Source: Flavobacterium sp. J27 (GTDB taxonomy: Bacteria > Bacteroidota > Bacteroidia > Flavobacteriales > Flavobacteriaceae). Taken from it: DNA of 64,000 bases. Positions within the stretch are counted from its first letter, which is position 1. Each line of letters starts with the position of its first letter. The translations under genes were made by a program, and so were the position numbers. The notes beneath the pieces were generated by a model. That model was not told the DNA's origin. It ran no database searches and was given only the letters and a program-made list of their open reading frames with translations. Positions 29,199-39,222 of this stretch are shown piece by piece. Location of the stretch: positions 5,327-69,326 of the forward strand of contig NZ_PJQW01000009.1 of NCBI RefSeq assembly GCF_004303025.1. Direction: 5' to 3'.

Positions 29199-30456
29199 TT
29201 AATAAAGACATTTGAGTACTAAATTGTTTTTCAAACTTACTTTTTGTTTCATTCAAAATAACTTTTTTTAGATGCACACTATCTAAATACTGCAAATATT
29301 TATTGGTATTCGCTACTGTTATAAAGTATTTTGCCCGATTAGTAGCTCCACCCATTTTCTTTATATGTTCCAAAGAAAGTTGTTGAAAACGTCTAGTTTG
29401 CACAATTTTATAAGCAGATTTTACACCTATTCCTGGCACACGTAAAATCATTTCAAGAGAATCATATTGAATGTTAACCGGGAATTGATGAATATTGCGT
29501 AAAGCCCACCCTAATTTTGGATCCACTTCTAAGTCTAAAAAAGGATTATTTTTTTCCAAAATTTCGTCTGCTTTAAAACCATAAAAACGCATCAGCCAGT
29601 CTGCCTGATATAATCGATTTTCTCTCACCATAGGCACTTGAGTTCCCAAAGCAGGCAATCTGGCATCATCAGCAACAGGCACATATCCCGAATAATATAC
29701 TCTCTTTAAATTAAAATTATTGTAAAAATGATTGGCTACTTTTATAATTTGAAAATCTGTTTCCGATGTTGCACCAATAATTAGTTGTGTACTTTGCCCA
29801 GCTGGTGCAAATTTAGGAACCAATTTAAATTTTTTCTTTTCATCCTTATATACAATTATTTCATTTTTAACAAAACCCATAGGTTGAATCATCTGCTGAT
29901 GGTTTTTATCTGGCGCTAATAATTTTAAACCCGATTCGGTTGGTATCTCTAAATTAACACTTAATCGATCTGCATACAATCCTGCTTCTCGCATTAAATC
30001 ATCACTGGCTCCAGGAATAGTTTTTAAATGAATATAGCCATTAAAATTATGTTCTAACCGTAATTTTTTAGCTACCCTAACCAAACGTTCCATAGTAAAA
30101 TCTGCATTTTTAAAAATCCCCGAACTTAAAAATAAACCTTCTATATAATTTCTTCTATAAAAATTAATCGTTAAATCCACTACTTCCTCAACTGTGAAAG
30201 CAGCTCTTTGTATATCATTACTTTTTCTTGTGACACAATAAGCGCAATCATATATACAAAAATTAGTTAAGAGAATTTTCAACAAAGACACACAACGACC
30301 GTCTTCAGTGTAAGTATGACAAATTCCAGATGCAGAAGAATTTCCTAATCCTTTTTCTTTATTCTTACGATTTCCTCCACTAGAAGAACAAGAAACATCA
30401 TATTTTGCAGCATCTGCCAAAATTTCAAGCTTTTCTTTAATTCTGTCGTAATTCAT
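29176..30456 (-). CDS. Putative DNA modification/repair radical SAM protein (TIGR03916-type)
   Basis: This 426-residue protein has the radical SAM [4Fe-4S] motif CIYDCAYC (CxxxCxxC) at about residues 68-75, preceded by GICHTYTEDGRCVSLLKILL. Its C-terminal helix-hairpin-helix, RVPGIGVKSAYKIVQTRR, resembles DNA-binding hairpins in repair glycosylases. The combination of radical SAM core and helix-hairpin-helix marks the TIGR03916 family. It is the first gene of a two-gene operon with a TAnnTTTG element about 24 bp upstream. The enzymatic activity is unknown. Confidence 0.88.
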   Translation of the reverse strand: MNYDRIKEKLEILADAAKYDVSCSSSGGNRKNKEKGLGNSSASGICHTYTEDGRCVSLLKILLTNFCIYDCAYCVTRKSNDIQRAAFTVEEVVDLTINFYRRNYIEGLFLSSGIFKNADFTMERLVRVAKKLRLEHNFNGYIHLKTIPGASDDLMREAGLYADRLSVNLEIPTESGLKLLAPDKNHQQMIQPMGFVKNEIIVYKDEKKKFKLVPKFAPAGQSTQLIIGATSETDFQIIKVANHFYNNFNLKRVYYSGYVPVADDARLPALGTQVPMVRENRLYQADWLMRFYGFKADEILEKNNPFLDLEVDPKLGWALRNIHQFPVNIQYDSLEMILRVPGIGVKSAYKIVQTRRFQQLSLEHIKKMGGATNRAKYFITVANTNKYLQYLDSVHLKKVILNETKSKFEKQFSTQMSLLNDTAFLR

Positions 30457-30479
30457 ATTGATGTAAGATTATTTTCTTA

Positions 30480-30487
30480 CAAATATA
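30480..30487 (-). promoter_or_regulatory. Candidate -7 element for the radical SAM DNA-metabolism operon
   Basis: Minus-strand TATATTTG matches TAnnTTTG, 23 bp before the start codon at 30456. Confidence 0.6.
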
Positions 30488-30589
30488 AGACAAAATTACC
30501 CTAAAAAGAAACCTTTTTTCAACTTTAGCATTTGTTTAAGCATCACATATTATCTGTTAATAATACATAGAATGTTAAAAACTTTGGTT

Positions 30590-30597
30590 TATATTTG
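30590..30597 (+). promoter_or_regulatory. Candidate -7 element for lepA
   Basis: TATATTTG matches TAnnTTTG, 49 bp before the lepA ATG. It is divergent from the element at 30480-30487. Confidence 0.6.
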
Positions 30598-30646
30598 CAG
30601 ATTAAATACAGTGCTGTATTTTTAGGAAATTTGACAGAATCAGAAG

Positions 30647-32443
30647 ATGAAGAACATTAGAAATTTTTGCATTATTGCGCACATCGACCATGGTAAGAGT
30701 ACTTTGGCTGACAGATTATTAAGTGCTACACAAACGGTTTCAGCCAGAGAAGAGAAAGCGCAATTGCTCGACAATATGGATTTAGAACGTGAGCGTGGTA
30801 TTACTATTAAAAGTCACGCTATTCAAATGAATTATAAATACAATGGAGAAGATTATATTTTAAATTTAATTGACACTCCAGGGCACGTGGATTTTTCTTA
30901 TGAAGTATCTCGTTCTATAGCTGCCTGTGAAGGAGCTTTATTAATTGTTGATGCGGCTCAAAGTATACAAGCACAAACTATTTCAAATTTATATTTAGCC
31001 TTAGAAAACGACTTGGAAATTATTCCTGTCTTAAACAAAGTCGACTTACCTAGTGCCAATCCTGAAGAAGTTAGTGATGATATTATAGACCTTTTAGGTT
31101 GTAAATTAGAAGATATTATCCATGCATCAGGAAAAACAGGTTTTGGTGTTGACAAAATATTAGAAGCAATTATTGAGAAAGTTCCTGCACCAAAAGGAAA
31201 TCCAGATGAGCCTCTTCAAGCTTTAATCTTTGATTCCCATTACAATCCTTTCAGAGGAATTGAAGTAATTTTCCGTGTAATTAATGGTGAAATTTCCAAA
31301 GGTCAGAAAATTAAGTTCATGGCAACTGGTAAAGAATACTTTGCTGATGAGGTAGGAACTTTAAAATTAAATCAAGTTCCCAAACAAAAAATATCAAGTG
31401 GTGACGTTGGGTATTTAGTTTCTGGTATAAAAGAAGCTAAAGAAGTAAAAGTGGGTGACACCATTACAGATGCCAAAAATCCAACGACCAATATGATTAC
31501 TGGTTTTGAAAATGTAAAACCAATGGTATTTGCTGGGATTTATCCAGTAGACACAGAAGATTTTGAAGATTTAAGAGCTTCTATGGAAAAGCTACAGTTA
31601 AATGATGCTTCTTTAGTATTTGCCGCTGAAAGTTCGGCAGCCTTAGGTTTTGGATTTCGTTGTGGTTTCTTAGGAATGCTACATTTAGAAATTATTCAAG
31701 AGCGCTTAGAACGTGAGTTTGACATGACTGTAATTACTACAGTTCCTAACGTATCTTATTTGGCATATACTAAAAAAGAACCTGATACAGCTATCATTGT
31801 CAACAACCCATCTGATTTACCTGAACCATCAAAATTAGACCGTGTGGAAGAACCTTTTATTAAGGCAACCATCATTACAAAATCTGATTTTGTAGGTAAC
31901 GTAATGAGTTTGTGTATTGAAAAAAGAGGAATTATTACTAATCAAACCTATTTAACTACTGAAAGAGTTGAATTAAATTTTGACATGCCATTAGCTGAAA
32001 TTGTATTTGATTTTTACGATCGTTTAAAAACAGTTTCTAAAGGATATGCTTCATTTGATTACCATCCTATTGGAATGCGAACTTCAAAATTAGTTAAATT
32101 AGACGTCCTTTTGAATGCTAACCAAGTAGATGCTTTATCTGCATTAATTCATGAAGACAATGCTTATTACATTGGTAAAAAAATGTGTGAAAAATTACGT
32201 GAATTAATCCCACGTCAACAATTCGACATTCCAATTCAAGCAGCAATTGGAGCCAAAATCATTGCTCGTGAAACCATAAAAGCCTTACGAAAAGACGTAA
32301 CAGCTAAATGTTATGGTGGAGATATTTCTCGTAAAAGAAAACTGTTAGAAAAACAGAAAAAAGGAAAAAAACGTATGCGACAAGTTGGTAATGTAGAAAT
32401 CCCACAAGAAGCATTCATGGCCGTTTTAAAATTAAATGATTAA
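30647..32443 (+). CDS. lepA: Elongation factor 4 (LepA) GTPase
   Basis: This 598-residue translational GTPase has the G1 motif [15 protein letters not shown], the switch motif [13 protein letters not shown], the G3 motif [16 protein letters not shown] and the G4 motif [11 protein letters not shown]-like domains and the LepA-specific C-terminal domain follow ([17 protein letters not shown]). The length equals the usual 598-600. The protein binds ribosomes and can back-translocate or rescue stalled ones. It is monocistronic, with its own promoter element and terminator. Confidence 0.98.
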   Translation: MKNIRNFCIIAHIDHGKSTLADRLLSATQTVSAREEKAQLLDNMDLERERGITIKSHAIQMNYKYNGEDYILNLIDTPGHVDFSYEVSRSIAACEGALLIVDAAQSIQAQTISNLYLALENDLEIIPVLNKVDLPSANPEEVSDDIIDLLGCKLEDIIHASGKTGFGVDKILEAIIEKVPAPKGNPDEPLQALIFDSHYNPFRGIEVIFRVINGEISKGQKIKFMATGKEYFADEVGTLKLNQVPKQKISSGDVGYLVSGIKEAKEVKVGDTITDAKNPTTNMITGFENVKPMVFAGIYPVDTEDFEDLRASMEKLQLNDASLVFAAESSAALGFGFRCGFLGMLHLEIIQERLEREFDMTVITTVPNVSYLAYTKKEPDTAIIVNNPSDLPEPSKLDRVEEPFIKATIITKSDFVGNVMSLCIEKRGIITNQTYLTTERVELNFDMPLAEIVFDFYDRLKTVSKGYASFDYHPIGMRTSKLVKLDVLLNANQVDALSALIHEDNAYYIGKKMCEKLRELIPRQQFDIPIQAAIGAKIIARETIKALRKDVTAKCYGGDISRKRKLLEKQKKGKKRMRQVGNVEIPQEAFMAVLKLND

Positions 32444-32465
32444 AATATTTAAATAAATCAATTTC

Positions 32466-32498
32466 AACCCAATAATTTTCATTATTGGGTTTTTTTTA
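32466..32498 (+). terminator. Terminator of lepA
   Basis: A perfect 10-bp stem, AACCCAATAA (32466-32475) with TTATTGGGTT (32482-32491), a 6-nt loop and a run of T residues. Confidence 0.9.
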
Positions 32499-32693
32499 TA
32501 CCATTAAACTTCCGCAAATTCCTAAACCAACAAGCAAATACAAAACAGCTAAAATATAGAGTACTTTTGCTGCTTTAGGACTATTTTTTCTTACAATCGC
32601 ACCAAATACACCTAACAATAAAGGCGGACCAAACATAATTAGTAAAAAGAAAAAAATTAATCCGTTTAAGTTTCCAACTTCTAATGCTATCAT
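32496..32693 (-). CDS. Small two-helix membrane protein, hypothetical
   Basis: This 65-residue hydrophobic protein has two transmembrane helices (GLIFFFLLIMFGPPLLLGVF and VLYILAVLYLLVGLGICGSL) joined by a basic loop (RKNSPKAAK). It follows the radical SAM gene by 3 bp, the likely end of a three-gene leftward operon (Lgt paralogue, radical SAM protein, this protein). No family is recognised. Co-transcription suggests a membrane accessory role for the operon's lipid-type enzymes. Confidence 0.7.
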   Translation of the reverse strand: MIALEVGNLNGLIFFFLLIMFGPPLLLGVFGAIVRKNSPKAAKVLYILAVLYLLVGLGICGSLMV

Positions 32694-32696
32694 CTT

Positions 32697-34094
32697 TTAA
32701 AATTTTATTTGTGACCGTAATTCTTCTAATCGTTCTTTTTTATCGTCTCTATAAAACAAATTCATTGTTTCAAAAGGAATAATTTTATAATCTTTATCTA
32801 CAATATGAACACACGATTTTTTTATCGCTCTTACATCAAAATTATAAGCGTCAATAAATTGCATAATAATAATTCGAAAAAGATTATCATAACCTAAGTG
32901 AGGTGCATCAATATTTGGCAAACAACACATGATTGATTTCAAATTTTCTTCTGCAACTTCAACAGAATTTCCAGTACTAAATAGTTCAATCATTTTCCCT
33001 TTTAATTGTTCGTCCTGTTCATAAATTATGGTATTTTTACTATTATCTAACAAATCATTAGGATTAATATATCTTGTTAAAGGAAAAACTTGGTCATCCA
33101 ATTTCAAAGCATATCCCATTACTAAAGCATCTGGATTACAAGGAACGGGTAATAAGTCATCAGGATTAAAAATAGAAGTTTGTTCCAAAATTTTCCTTCT
33201 TACTTCTGTTAAAGTCATTCTATCGGTTTGGGGATTAAAGTTTTCTAATCTTCCTGCAATTTGTGTCGGTTGAAAAGTAACACCTCGCACACATTTTTGT
33301 TGAATCGCATAGGTTATAATTTTTCCAATTTCATGATCGTTTAATCCTTTTTGCAATGTAACTACCAAAGTAGTAGATATATTAAACTCATTTAAATTTT
33401 CAATAGCTTGTTTTCTGACTTCATTTAAATCAGCTCCTCTTAATTCTTGCAGCACTTCATTGTCAAACGAATCAAACTGCAAGTAGATTTCAAAATCTGG
33501 TGTAAATGATTTTAATTGTTTTACAAAATCTTTATCCTTTGCTATTTTTATACCATTTGTATTTAACATGAGATGCCGTATAGGCAATGATTTAGCATAG
33601 GTAAGAATTTCAAAAAATTGTGGATGCAAAGTAGGTTCACCTCCACTAATCTGAACCACATCGGGTTCTTTTTCATTTAGAACAATAGTATCTAACATTT
33701 TCTTTACTTCTTCTAAAGTTCTATGTCTCCCATAAGTTGGAGAAGAGCCTGCATAGCAAGTAGGGCAAGTTAAATTACACCTATCTGTTACTTCTACAAC
33801 AGTTAAACAAGAATGTTGTTCATGATCTGGGCATAGTCCGCAATCATAAGGACAGCCGTAATCTGTTTTTGTGTTAAATTTATAAGGCGTTTCTGAAGGC
33901 TTATTGTAATTTCTGATGTTTTTATAATAGTCAATATCATCGGCTATCAAAACTTTAGAACTTCCATGATCAGGACACCTTTTTAACATATAGACTTTAT
34001 CATTTTCAAAAACAATTTTAGCATCAATTCGCTTTAAACATTGAGGACAAAGACTTAAGGTATAATCGTAATAAGTATAATTTCTAACTGGCAT
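32697..34094 (-). CDS. Radical SAM protein of the MJ0619/Tes-like family
   Basis: This 465-residue protein starts with Cys-rich sections, CPQC at about residues 17-20 and RCPDHG near 38-43, then CPYDCGLCPDHEQHSC, before the radical SAM cluster CNLTCPTC. The C-terminal motif AYNFDVRAIKKSCVHIV is shared with MJ0619-type proteins. Some archaeal members (Tes) couple lipid tails to make tetraethers, and others methylate the pterin cofactor. This gene overlaps an Lgt-paralogue gene by 11 bp, so a membrane-lipid or lipoprotein substrate is attractive but unproven. The family call is from motif order by eye. Confidence 0.78.
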   Translation of the reverse strand: MPVRNYTYYDYTLSLCPQCLKRIDAKIVFENDKVYMLKRCPDHGSSKVLIADDIDYYKNIRNYNKPSETPYKFNTKTDYGCPYDCGLCPDHEQHSCLTVVEVTDRCNLTCPTCYAGSSPTYGRHRTLEEVKKMLDTIVLNEKEPDVVQISGGEPTLHPQFFEILTYAKSLPIRHLMLNTNGIKIAKDKDFVKQLKSFTPDFEIYLQFDSFDNEVLQELRGADLNEVRKQAIENLNEFNISTTLVVTLQKGLNDHEIGKIITYAIQQKCVRGVTFQPTQIAGRLENFNPQTDRMTLTEVRRKILEQTSIFNPDDLLPVPCNPDALVMGYALKLDDQVFPLTRYINPNDLLDNSKNTIIYEQDEQLKGKMIELFSTGNSVEVAEENLKSIMCCLPNIDAPHLGYDNLFRIIIMQFIDAYNFDVRAIKKSCVHIVDKDYKIIPFETMNLFYRDDKKERLEELRSQIKF

Positions 34095-34824
34095 TTTTAA
34101 AAAAAATTAAAATTGTTTTATAGTAGTACACTAAACACAGCATACATACTATTTGTATTGAACTTAGGTTTAGAACATAAAAAAGGTTTGGTTTTAAAAA
34201 CTCTATAAAAAAGCGAAATAAAAAATACAATATCATAAAATATTGAAAAAGCAATCCGTTTTTTAATTGTTGTCTTTTTAGTTGCAGCAAAAACAAAAAA
34301 AGCATGATTAAAAAAAACAATTCATATAAAGCGATTGGATGTCTTTTTATACCATCTCCCAAATTCATTCCTAAAAAAAAAGAAGTTTCTTTTCCATAGG
34401 TAAACTCATTCGTCCCCGACAAAAAACATCCAATTCTACCTATAAAAATCCCAATGATAATTGGAAAAACAAATAAATCTCCTGAGGATTGTTTTTCATT
34501 AATTATCTTTTTTGACCATTCAACTCCTAAAAGTCCGCCAAACAAACCTCCCATAATTGTTTTTGTGTTCAACAACTTTAAAAAAGCAATAGAATTTACA
34601 GGCACAATAGGATTTTCAAGAAAACCAATAATTCTAGAACCCAAAAATGCACCAATAGCTGCACCAAGAATAATGGATAAACGATGTGTTGTAGAAATGG
34701 TATCTGTTGTATTTTTTCGTAAATACAAATAATATCTAAACCCTAAAAAAAAAGCTAAATATTCTAAAATGAGATGTATGTTTATTTTATTTCCTAAAAC
34801 AATTGGTTCAAAAGGAATAGTCAT
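34084..34824 (-). CDS. Lgt-family (prolipoprotein diacylglyceryl transferase-like) membrane protein
   Basis: This 246-residue polytopic membrane protein has two Lgt-type motifs: GRIGCFLSGTNEFTYGKET, corresponding to the GRxGN(F) phosphatidylglycerol-binding Arg motif, and RHPIALYE, the counterpart of RHPTQLYE. The usual Asn after GRIG is Cys here, and the first half is short. It is probably a paralogue of the housekeeping Lgt, with a specialised role. The first gene of a leftward operon, it overlaps the radical SAM gene by 11 bp. The substrate (lipoprotein or free lipid) is unknown. Confidence 0.72.
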   Translation of the reverse strand: MTIPFEPIVLGNKINIHLILEYLAFFLGFRYYLYLRKNTTDTISTTHRLSIILGAAIGAFLGSRIIGFLENPIVPVNSIAFLKLLNTKTIMGGLFGGLLGVEWSKKIINEKQSSGDLFVFPIIIGIFIGRIGCFLSGTNEFTYGKETSFFLGMNLGDGIKRHPIALYELFFLIMLFLFLLQLKRQQLKNGLLFQYFMILYFLFRFFIEFLKPNLFYVLNLSSIQIVCMLCLVYYYKTILIFFKNAS

Positions 34825-34951
34825 GTAATCGATTTATTCAAATTTAGAAAAATACTACAAAAATGGTACCCAAAAAAACATTAAAAGATTGTTTTAATAA
34901 AATGATTAACATTTTTCAAAATAAAAGCGCTCAACCCATTTAAAAAAAATG

Positions 34952-34959
34952 TAATTTTG
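34952..34959 (+). promoter_or_regulatory. Candidate -7 element for the T9SS cargo gene
   Basis: TAATTTTG matches TAnnTTTG, 39 bp before the ATG at 34999. Confidence 0.55.
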
Positions 34960-34998
34960 CACAGATCAAAATGATTTTCAACCCCCAAAGATATCATA

Positions 34999-37900
34999 AT
35001 GAAGAAACTACTAATTTTATTTTGGCTTTTGCCAATGTTATCTTATTCTCAATCCATTACTGTGGATGACACCAGTAATTCCCCAAATCAATTAGTGGAT
35101 TTACTTTTAGGAAATTCTTGCACAGATGTATCCAATGTAATGATTTCATCCAATCAATCAGTAGCATCATTTAACAACAATGGATCAGCTTTTCCAATTA
35201 ATGAAGGCATCATTATTCGTAGTGGTATCGCTAAATATTCCGAAGGGCAATATACAGGCAACAATTTAGATAGCCAAGTAAATACTAATGGAGATAATGG
35301 TCTACAAAGCATTGTTACCAATGCGGGTCAGTCTGGTTTAATAACCGATGTTGCTTTTCTTCAGTTTGATTTTATCCCTTTGTCTTCTAATTTTAGTTTT
35401 GATTTTCTTTTTGCATCAAATGAATATGGACAATGGCAGTGTGCCTCTTTTGACACTTTTGCCTTTTTCCTAACTGATCTAACAACTAACACTACAACAA
35501 ATTTAGCTGTAATCCCAACTACTACAACACCTGTCTCTGTTTTAAACATAAGAAATCAAGCTTATAACAACAATTGCAATTCAGCTAATGCAAATTTATT
35601 TAGCACTTATAATGTAAACAATCCTAGCAGCTCTACCATGAACATGAGAGGTTTTACTACTGTTATGAATGCCTCAGCAGCAGTAACACCCAATAACTCT
35701 TACAGAATTCGATTAGTTATAGGTGATTATCAAGATTATCGATATGATTCTGCTGTTTTTTTAGCTTCAGGAAGTTTTATTACAACAATTGATTTAGGTT
35801 CAGATGACACCATTTGTACAGGAGACATGAGAACAATCACTTCTGGTTTAAGTGATACTGAGTTTAATCATAGTTGGACTTGGAACGGAAATCCTTTAGC
35901 AGAAACAAGTAACACCTTAACAGTAACACAAAGTGGTATGTATGAAGTTACTTTAACTAAGCCAAATTCAAATTGTGTTATAACCGATCAAATTGTATTC
36001 TCAGATTTAGCTGTCAATAATCCTGTAGATTTAATTGCTTGCAACAACGGAAGTACTACTTACAACTACGATTTAACACTCAACAACGAAACAAATTTAG
36101 CAATCAACAACGCGGTTTATGATATATACTATTACGCTTCTATAACAGAAGCAAGTTCTCATACTAATGCAATTACTCAAGTTACTAATTATAATAGCAC
36201 AGGAAATGAAACTATTTATCTAGCATTATACAATACCAATACAGCCGCATTTTGTGATGCCATTTACCCTTTTGATTTACTGGTTAGTGATCCTATTGTA
36301 GTTAATCCAATTGCTAATTTTGAAAATTGCGACACTACTAATCCTTCTGGGCAAACGGTTAATTTAATAAACCAAACTTTGGCAAACAATTCACAACTTG
36401 CTTCAGATTACACACTTTCTTTTTATCCTTCTCAAAATGAAGCTCAAATAGGTGGTCTTGGAAATTATCCTAATCCAACAAATTATGGTGTTGCTACAGG
36501 TGCTTCAATACAAACTGTTTGGGTTAGAATAGAATCTAATACGAATTCACAATGTTTTGCAGTTAGTAACTTCGACATTATTATACACCCACTTCCATTG
36601 GTAGACACTATTAATAGTATAGTTGAATGTCATGAATATATATTACCTTCTATTACTAATGGAAATTATTTTTCTGGACCAAACGGAACAGGTAATTCGT
36701 ATAATGCAGGTGATAGCATAGATGTAGGGGGAACTTATTATATTTTTAATGGTCCAGACATCAACGGATGCACGAATCAATCTAGCTTTCAAATAACACT
36801 TATAGATGAATATGGAATTCCTTTAGAATATTGTGGCCAATTTGTAGTTCCAAACCCTATTGAAGGAGATTTCTTTACTCAAACTGGTGGCTCTGGAAAC
36901 CCTACTAACACTATCATCCCTAGCGGTACAATTATAACAACTGATCAAACTATCTATTATTACGCTGAAGTAAATGGTAATTTTTGTAAAGAAGAAGCTT
37001 TTCCATTAATAATACACCCTTTACCACCTGTAGACTCATTAAATGATGTGGTTACTTGCGTGAATTACACTTTACAACCATTAACCAATGGCAATTATTA
37101 TAATGCGCAAGGAAATCAACTATCCGCTGGTGATGTTATCTCCACAACACAAACTATTACTATTACTAATGGCCCTGATGTAAATGGTTGTAGTGATAGC
37201 ACCACATTTACCATCTATATCATTAATAACGTAGGGAACCAAAATGCCTGTGGTAGTTATACTTTACCTAATTTAGATGCAGGAAATTACTATACTGGTC
37301 CCACAGGAACAGGAACCATCATACCAGCACAAACCAACATTACCACATCGCAAACTATCTATATTTATGCCAATACAAGTACAGCACCAAACTGTACTGA
37401 TAATATGTCTTTTGACGTAACTATTTTACCTGTACCTCCTGTAGACTCTCCAAACGATGTTGTAGCTTGCGATTCTTATGTTTTACCAGCATTAACAAAT
37501 GGAAACTATTATACAGAACCTAATGGTTCAGGAGAGATGTTACAAGCTGGCGACATTATCGATTTAACAGGAAACAACAATGCCCCAGGAACATACTATG
37601 TTTACACTCCTGCAAACGCGGCAGGTTGTGACAACCAAAGCTCTTTTAGCATTACTATTAATCCGTTACCACCAGTAGACACGGTAGGAGATCTATATTA
37701 TTGCAACTCCTATTCATTACCTAATCCAATTGATGGTAATTATTATACCGAACCAAATGCTTCTGGTATCTTAGTCGATGCAACTATGGTATTTAATGAA
37801 ACCAAAACCTTTTATATATATAATATAGATCCAAATACAGGTTGTACCCAAGACATTCCTTTTACGGTTTACTATAACTATATTGGCTTACCTGATTATG

Positions 37901-39168
37901 ACAACCATACTGCTTGTGACAACTATACACTTGAAAATTTAACACATACACCTTCATCGCCAGATAATTATACTATAAATTATTATTCACAATCAGGTGG
38001 TAATCCAACAGACATTATAAACCCTAGTAATTATACTCTTACTTCAACACAAACTATTTATGTTTTTGCAAGTAATGGAGATCGTTTTCCTTGTACGGAA
38101 GAAAAAAGCTTTACTGTAACCATATCTGAAACCCCAGATTTAACTTTATATCCAATAGATTTTACATCTTTAGATGGTGCTAGTTATTGTGGTGATTTTA
38201 CTTTACCAACATTAACACCAACAGCCTATACTCTAAATTATTACAGTCAGCCAGGCGGTAATCCAGTTAATTTAATCAATCCTAACGACTATACTTATAG
38301 TGTTGCTGCAACTAGTTCGAGTATAACATTTGATGTTTGGGTATATGCAGAAGCTACAAATAACCCAAATTGTCATGATGAAACACATTTTCAATTTACA
38401 GTTTACCCAAGATCTGTATTTTCAGTAGAAGACGGTATCATTTGTATTCATCCAGAAACAGGAGTAGTGGAACAAACTGCAGTATTGCAGGTAAATCAAG
38501 ATAGTAGCTTGAACAGTAACAATTATGAAATAGAATGGTATCTTAATGGGGTTTTAATGGGCTCAGGATTTCAATACACAGCTAGTGAGATTGGAACATA
38601 TGATGTCGTTCCTGTTAAATTAACGACTGAAAACGCTCCTGATTGTTCTTACGACCCTACAACGGTTGAAGTAACTCAGTCTAGTATTGCAGTTGCGGAA
38701 GTTGTTTTAACAGACACTTTTGAAGAAGTAGCCGTTGCGACTGTAACTATTTCAAATGGATATGGGGATTATGAATATCAATTAGATGGAGGTCAATTTC
38801 AACAAAGTCCTATTTTTACTGACATAGGATCGGGAGATCATACTATTATTGTTAATGATATCTATGGGAATTGTGGAGACCAAACACTAACTTTTACTGT
38901 CATTAAATACCCTAAATTTTTCACACCAAATGCTGACGGCTACAATGACAAATGGAATATTTATGATTTAAAAGATAGTCAAGAAACAGTTATCTCAATT
39001 TTTGACCGCTATGGAAAATTGATAAAACAAATTTCACCAAATGGTCCAGGATGGGATGGCACTTATAACGGTGTTCCTTTGCCATCTACAGATTATTGGT
39101 TTGTAGTAGAATATAAATACAACAACCAAAACAAAACTTTTAAGGCTCATTTTACAATGAAGAGATAA
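34999..39168 (+). CDS. Large T9SS-exported repeat protein with choice-of-anchor L-type N-terminal domain
   Basis: This 1389-residue protein has a signal peptide (MKKLLILFWLLPMLSYS, then QS). An N-terminal choice-of-anchor L-like domain follows (LVDLLLGNSCTDVSNVMISS, FNNNGSAFPINEGIIIRSG, about residues 20-270), then Ig/PKD-like beta domains. There are at least five tandem segments of about 85-100 residues around PLPPVD, TNGNYY and paired Cys (about 540-960). The C-terminus (KYPKFFTPNADGYNDKWNIY, ISIFDRYGKLIKQI, ending HFTMKR) is the type B sorting domain of the type IX secretion system. It is expected on the cell surface or secreted, possibly an adhesin. Its ligand is unknown. Confidence 0.9.
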   Translation: MKKLLILFWLLPMLSYSQSITVDDTSNSPNQLVDLLLGNSCTDVSNVMISSNQSVASFNNNGSAFPINEGIIIRSGIAKYSEGQYTGNNLDSQVNTNGDNGLQSIVTNAGQSGLITDVAFLQFDFIPLSSNFSFDFLFASNEYGQWQCASFDTFAFFLTDLTTNTTTNLAVIPTTTTPVSVLNIRNQAYNNNCNSANANLFSTYNVNNPSSSTMNMRGFTTVMNASAAVTPNNSYRIRLVIGDYQDYRYDSAVFLASGSFITTIDLGSDDTICTGDMRTITSGLSDTEFNHSWTWNGNPLAETSNTLTVTQSGMYEVTLTKPNSNCVITDQIVFSDLAVNNPVDLIACNNGSTTYNYDLTLNNETNLAINNAVYDIYYYASITEASSHTNAITQVTNYNSTGNETIYLALYNTNTAAFCDAIYPFDLLVSDPIVVNPIANFENCDTTNPSGQTVNLINQTLANNSQLASDYTLSFYPSQNEAQIGGLGNYPNPTNYGVATGASIQTVWVRIESNTNSQCFAVSNFDIIIHPLPLVDTINSIVECHEYILPSITNGNYFSGPNGTGNSYNAGDSIDVGGTYYIFNGPDINGCTNQSSFQITLIDEYGIPLEYCGQFVVPNPIEGDFFTQTGGSGNPTNTIIPSGTIITTDQTIYYYAEVNGNFCKEEAFPLIIHPLPPVDSLNDVVTCVNYTLQPLTNGNYYNAQGNQLSAGDVISTTQTITITNGPDVNGCSDSTTFTIYIINNVGNQNACGSYTLPNLDAGNYYTGPTGTGTIIPAQTNITTSQTIYIYANTSTAPNCTDNMSFDVTILPVPPVDSPNDVVACDSYVLPALTNGNYYTEPNGSGEMLQAGDIIDLTGNNNAPGTYYVYTPANAAGCDNQSSFSITINPLPPVDTVGDLYYCNSYSLPNPIDGNYYTEPNASGILVDATMVFNETKTFYIYNIDPNTGCTQDIPFTVYYNYIGLPDYDNHTACDNYTLENLTHTPSSPDNYTINYYSQSGGNPTDIINPSNYTLTSTQTIYVFASNGDRFPCTEEKSFTVTISETPDLTLYPIDFTSLDGASYCGDFTLPTLTPTAYTLNYYSQPGGNPVNLINPNDYTYSVAATSSSITFDVWVYAEATNNPNCHDETHFQFTVYPRSVFSVEDGIICIHPETGVVEQTAVLQVNQDSSLNSNNYEIEWYLNGVLMGSGFQYTASEIGTYDVVPVKLTTENAPDCSYDPTTVEVTQSSIAVAEVVLTDTFEEVAVATVTISNGYGDYEYQLDGGQFQQSPIFTDIGSGDHTIIVNDIYGNCGDQTLTFTVIKYPKFFTPNADGYNDKWNIYDLKDSQETVISIFDRYGKLIKQISPNGPGWDGTYNGVPLPSTDYWFVVEYKYNNQNKTFKAHFTMKR

Positions 39169-39170
39169 AT

Positions 39171-39199
39171 AAAAAGCACTTGATACCAAGTGCTTTTTT
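39171..39199. terminator. Bidirectional terminator
   Basis: A 12-bp perfect stem, AAAAAGCACTTG (39171-39182) with CAAGTGCTTTTT (39187-39198), and a 4-nt loop, between the T9SS gene and the converging permease gene. Confidence 0.9.
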
Positions 39200-39222
39200 A
39201 TTTATAATTACTAATCCTTATT

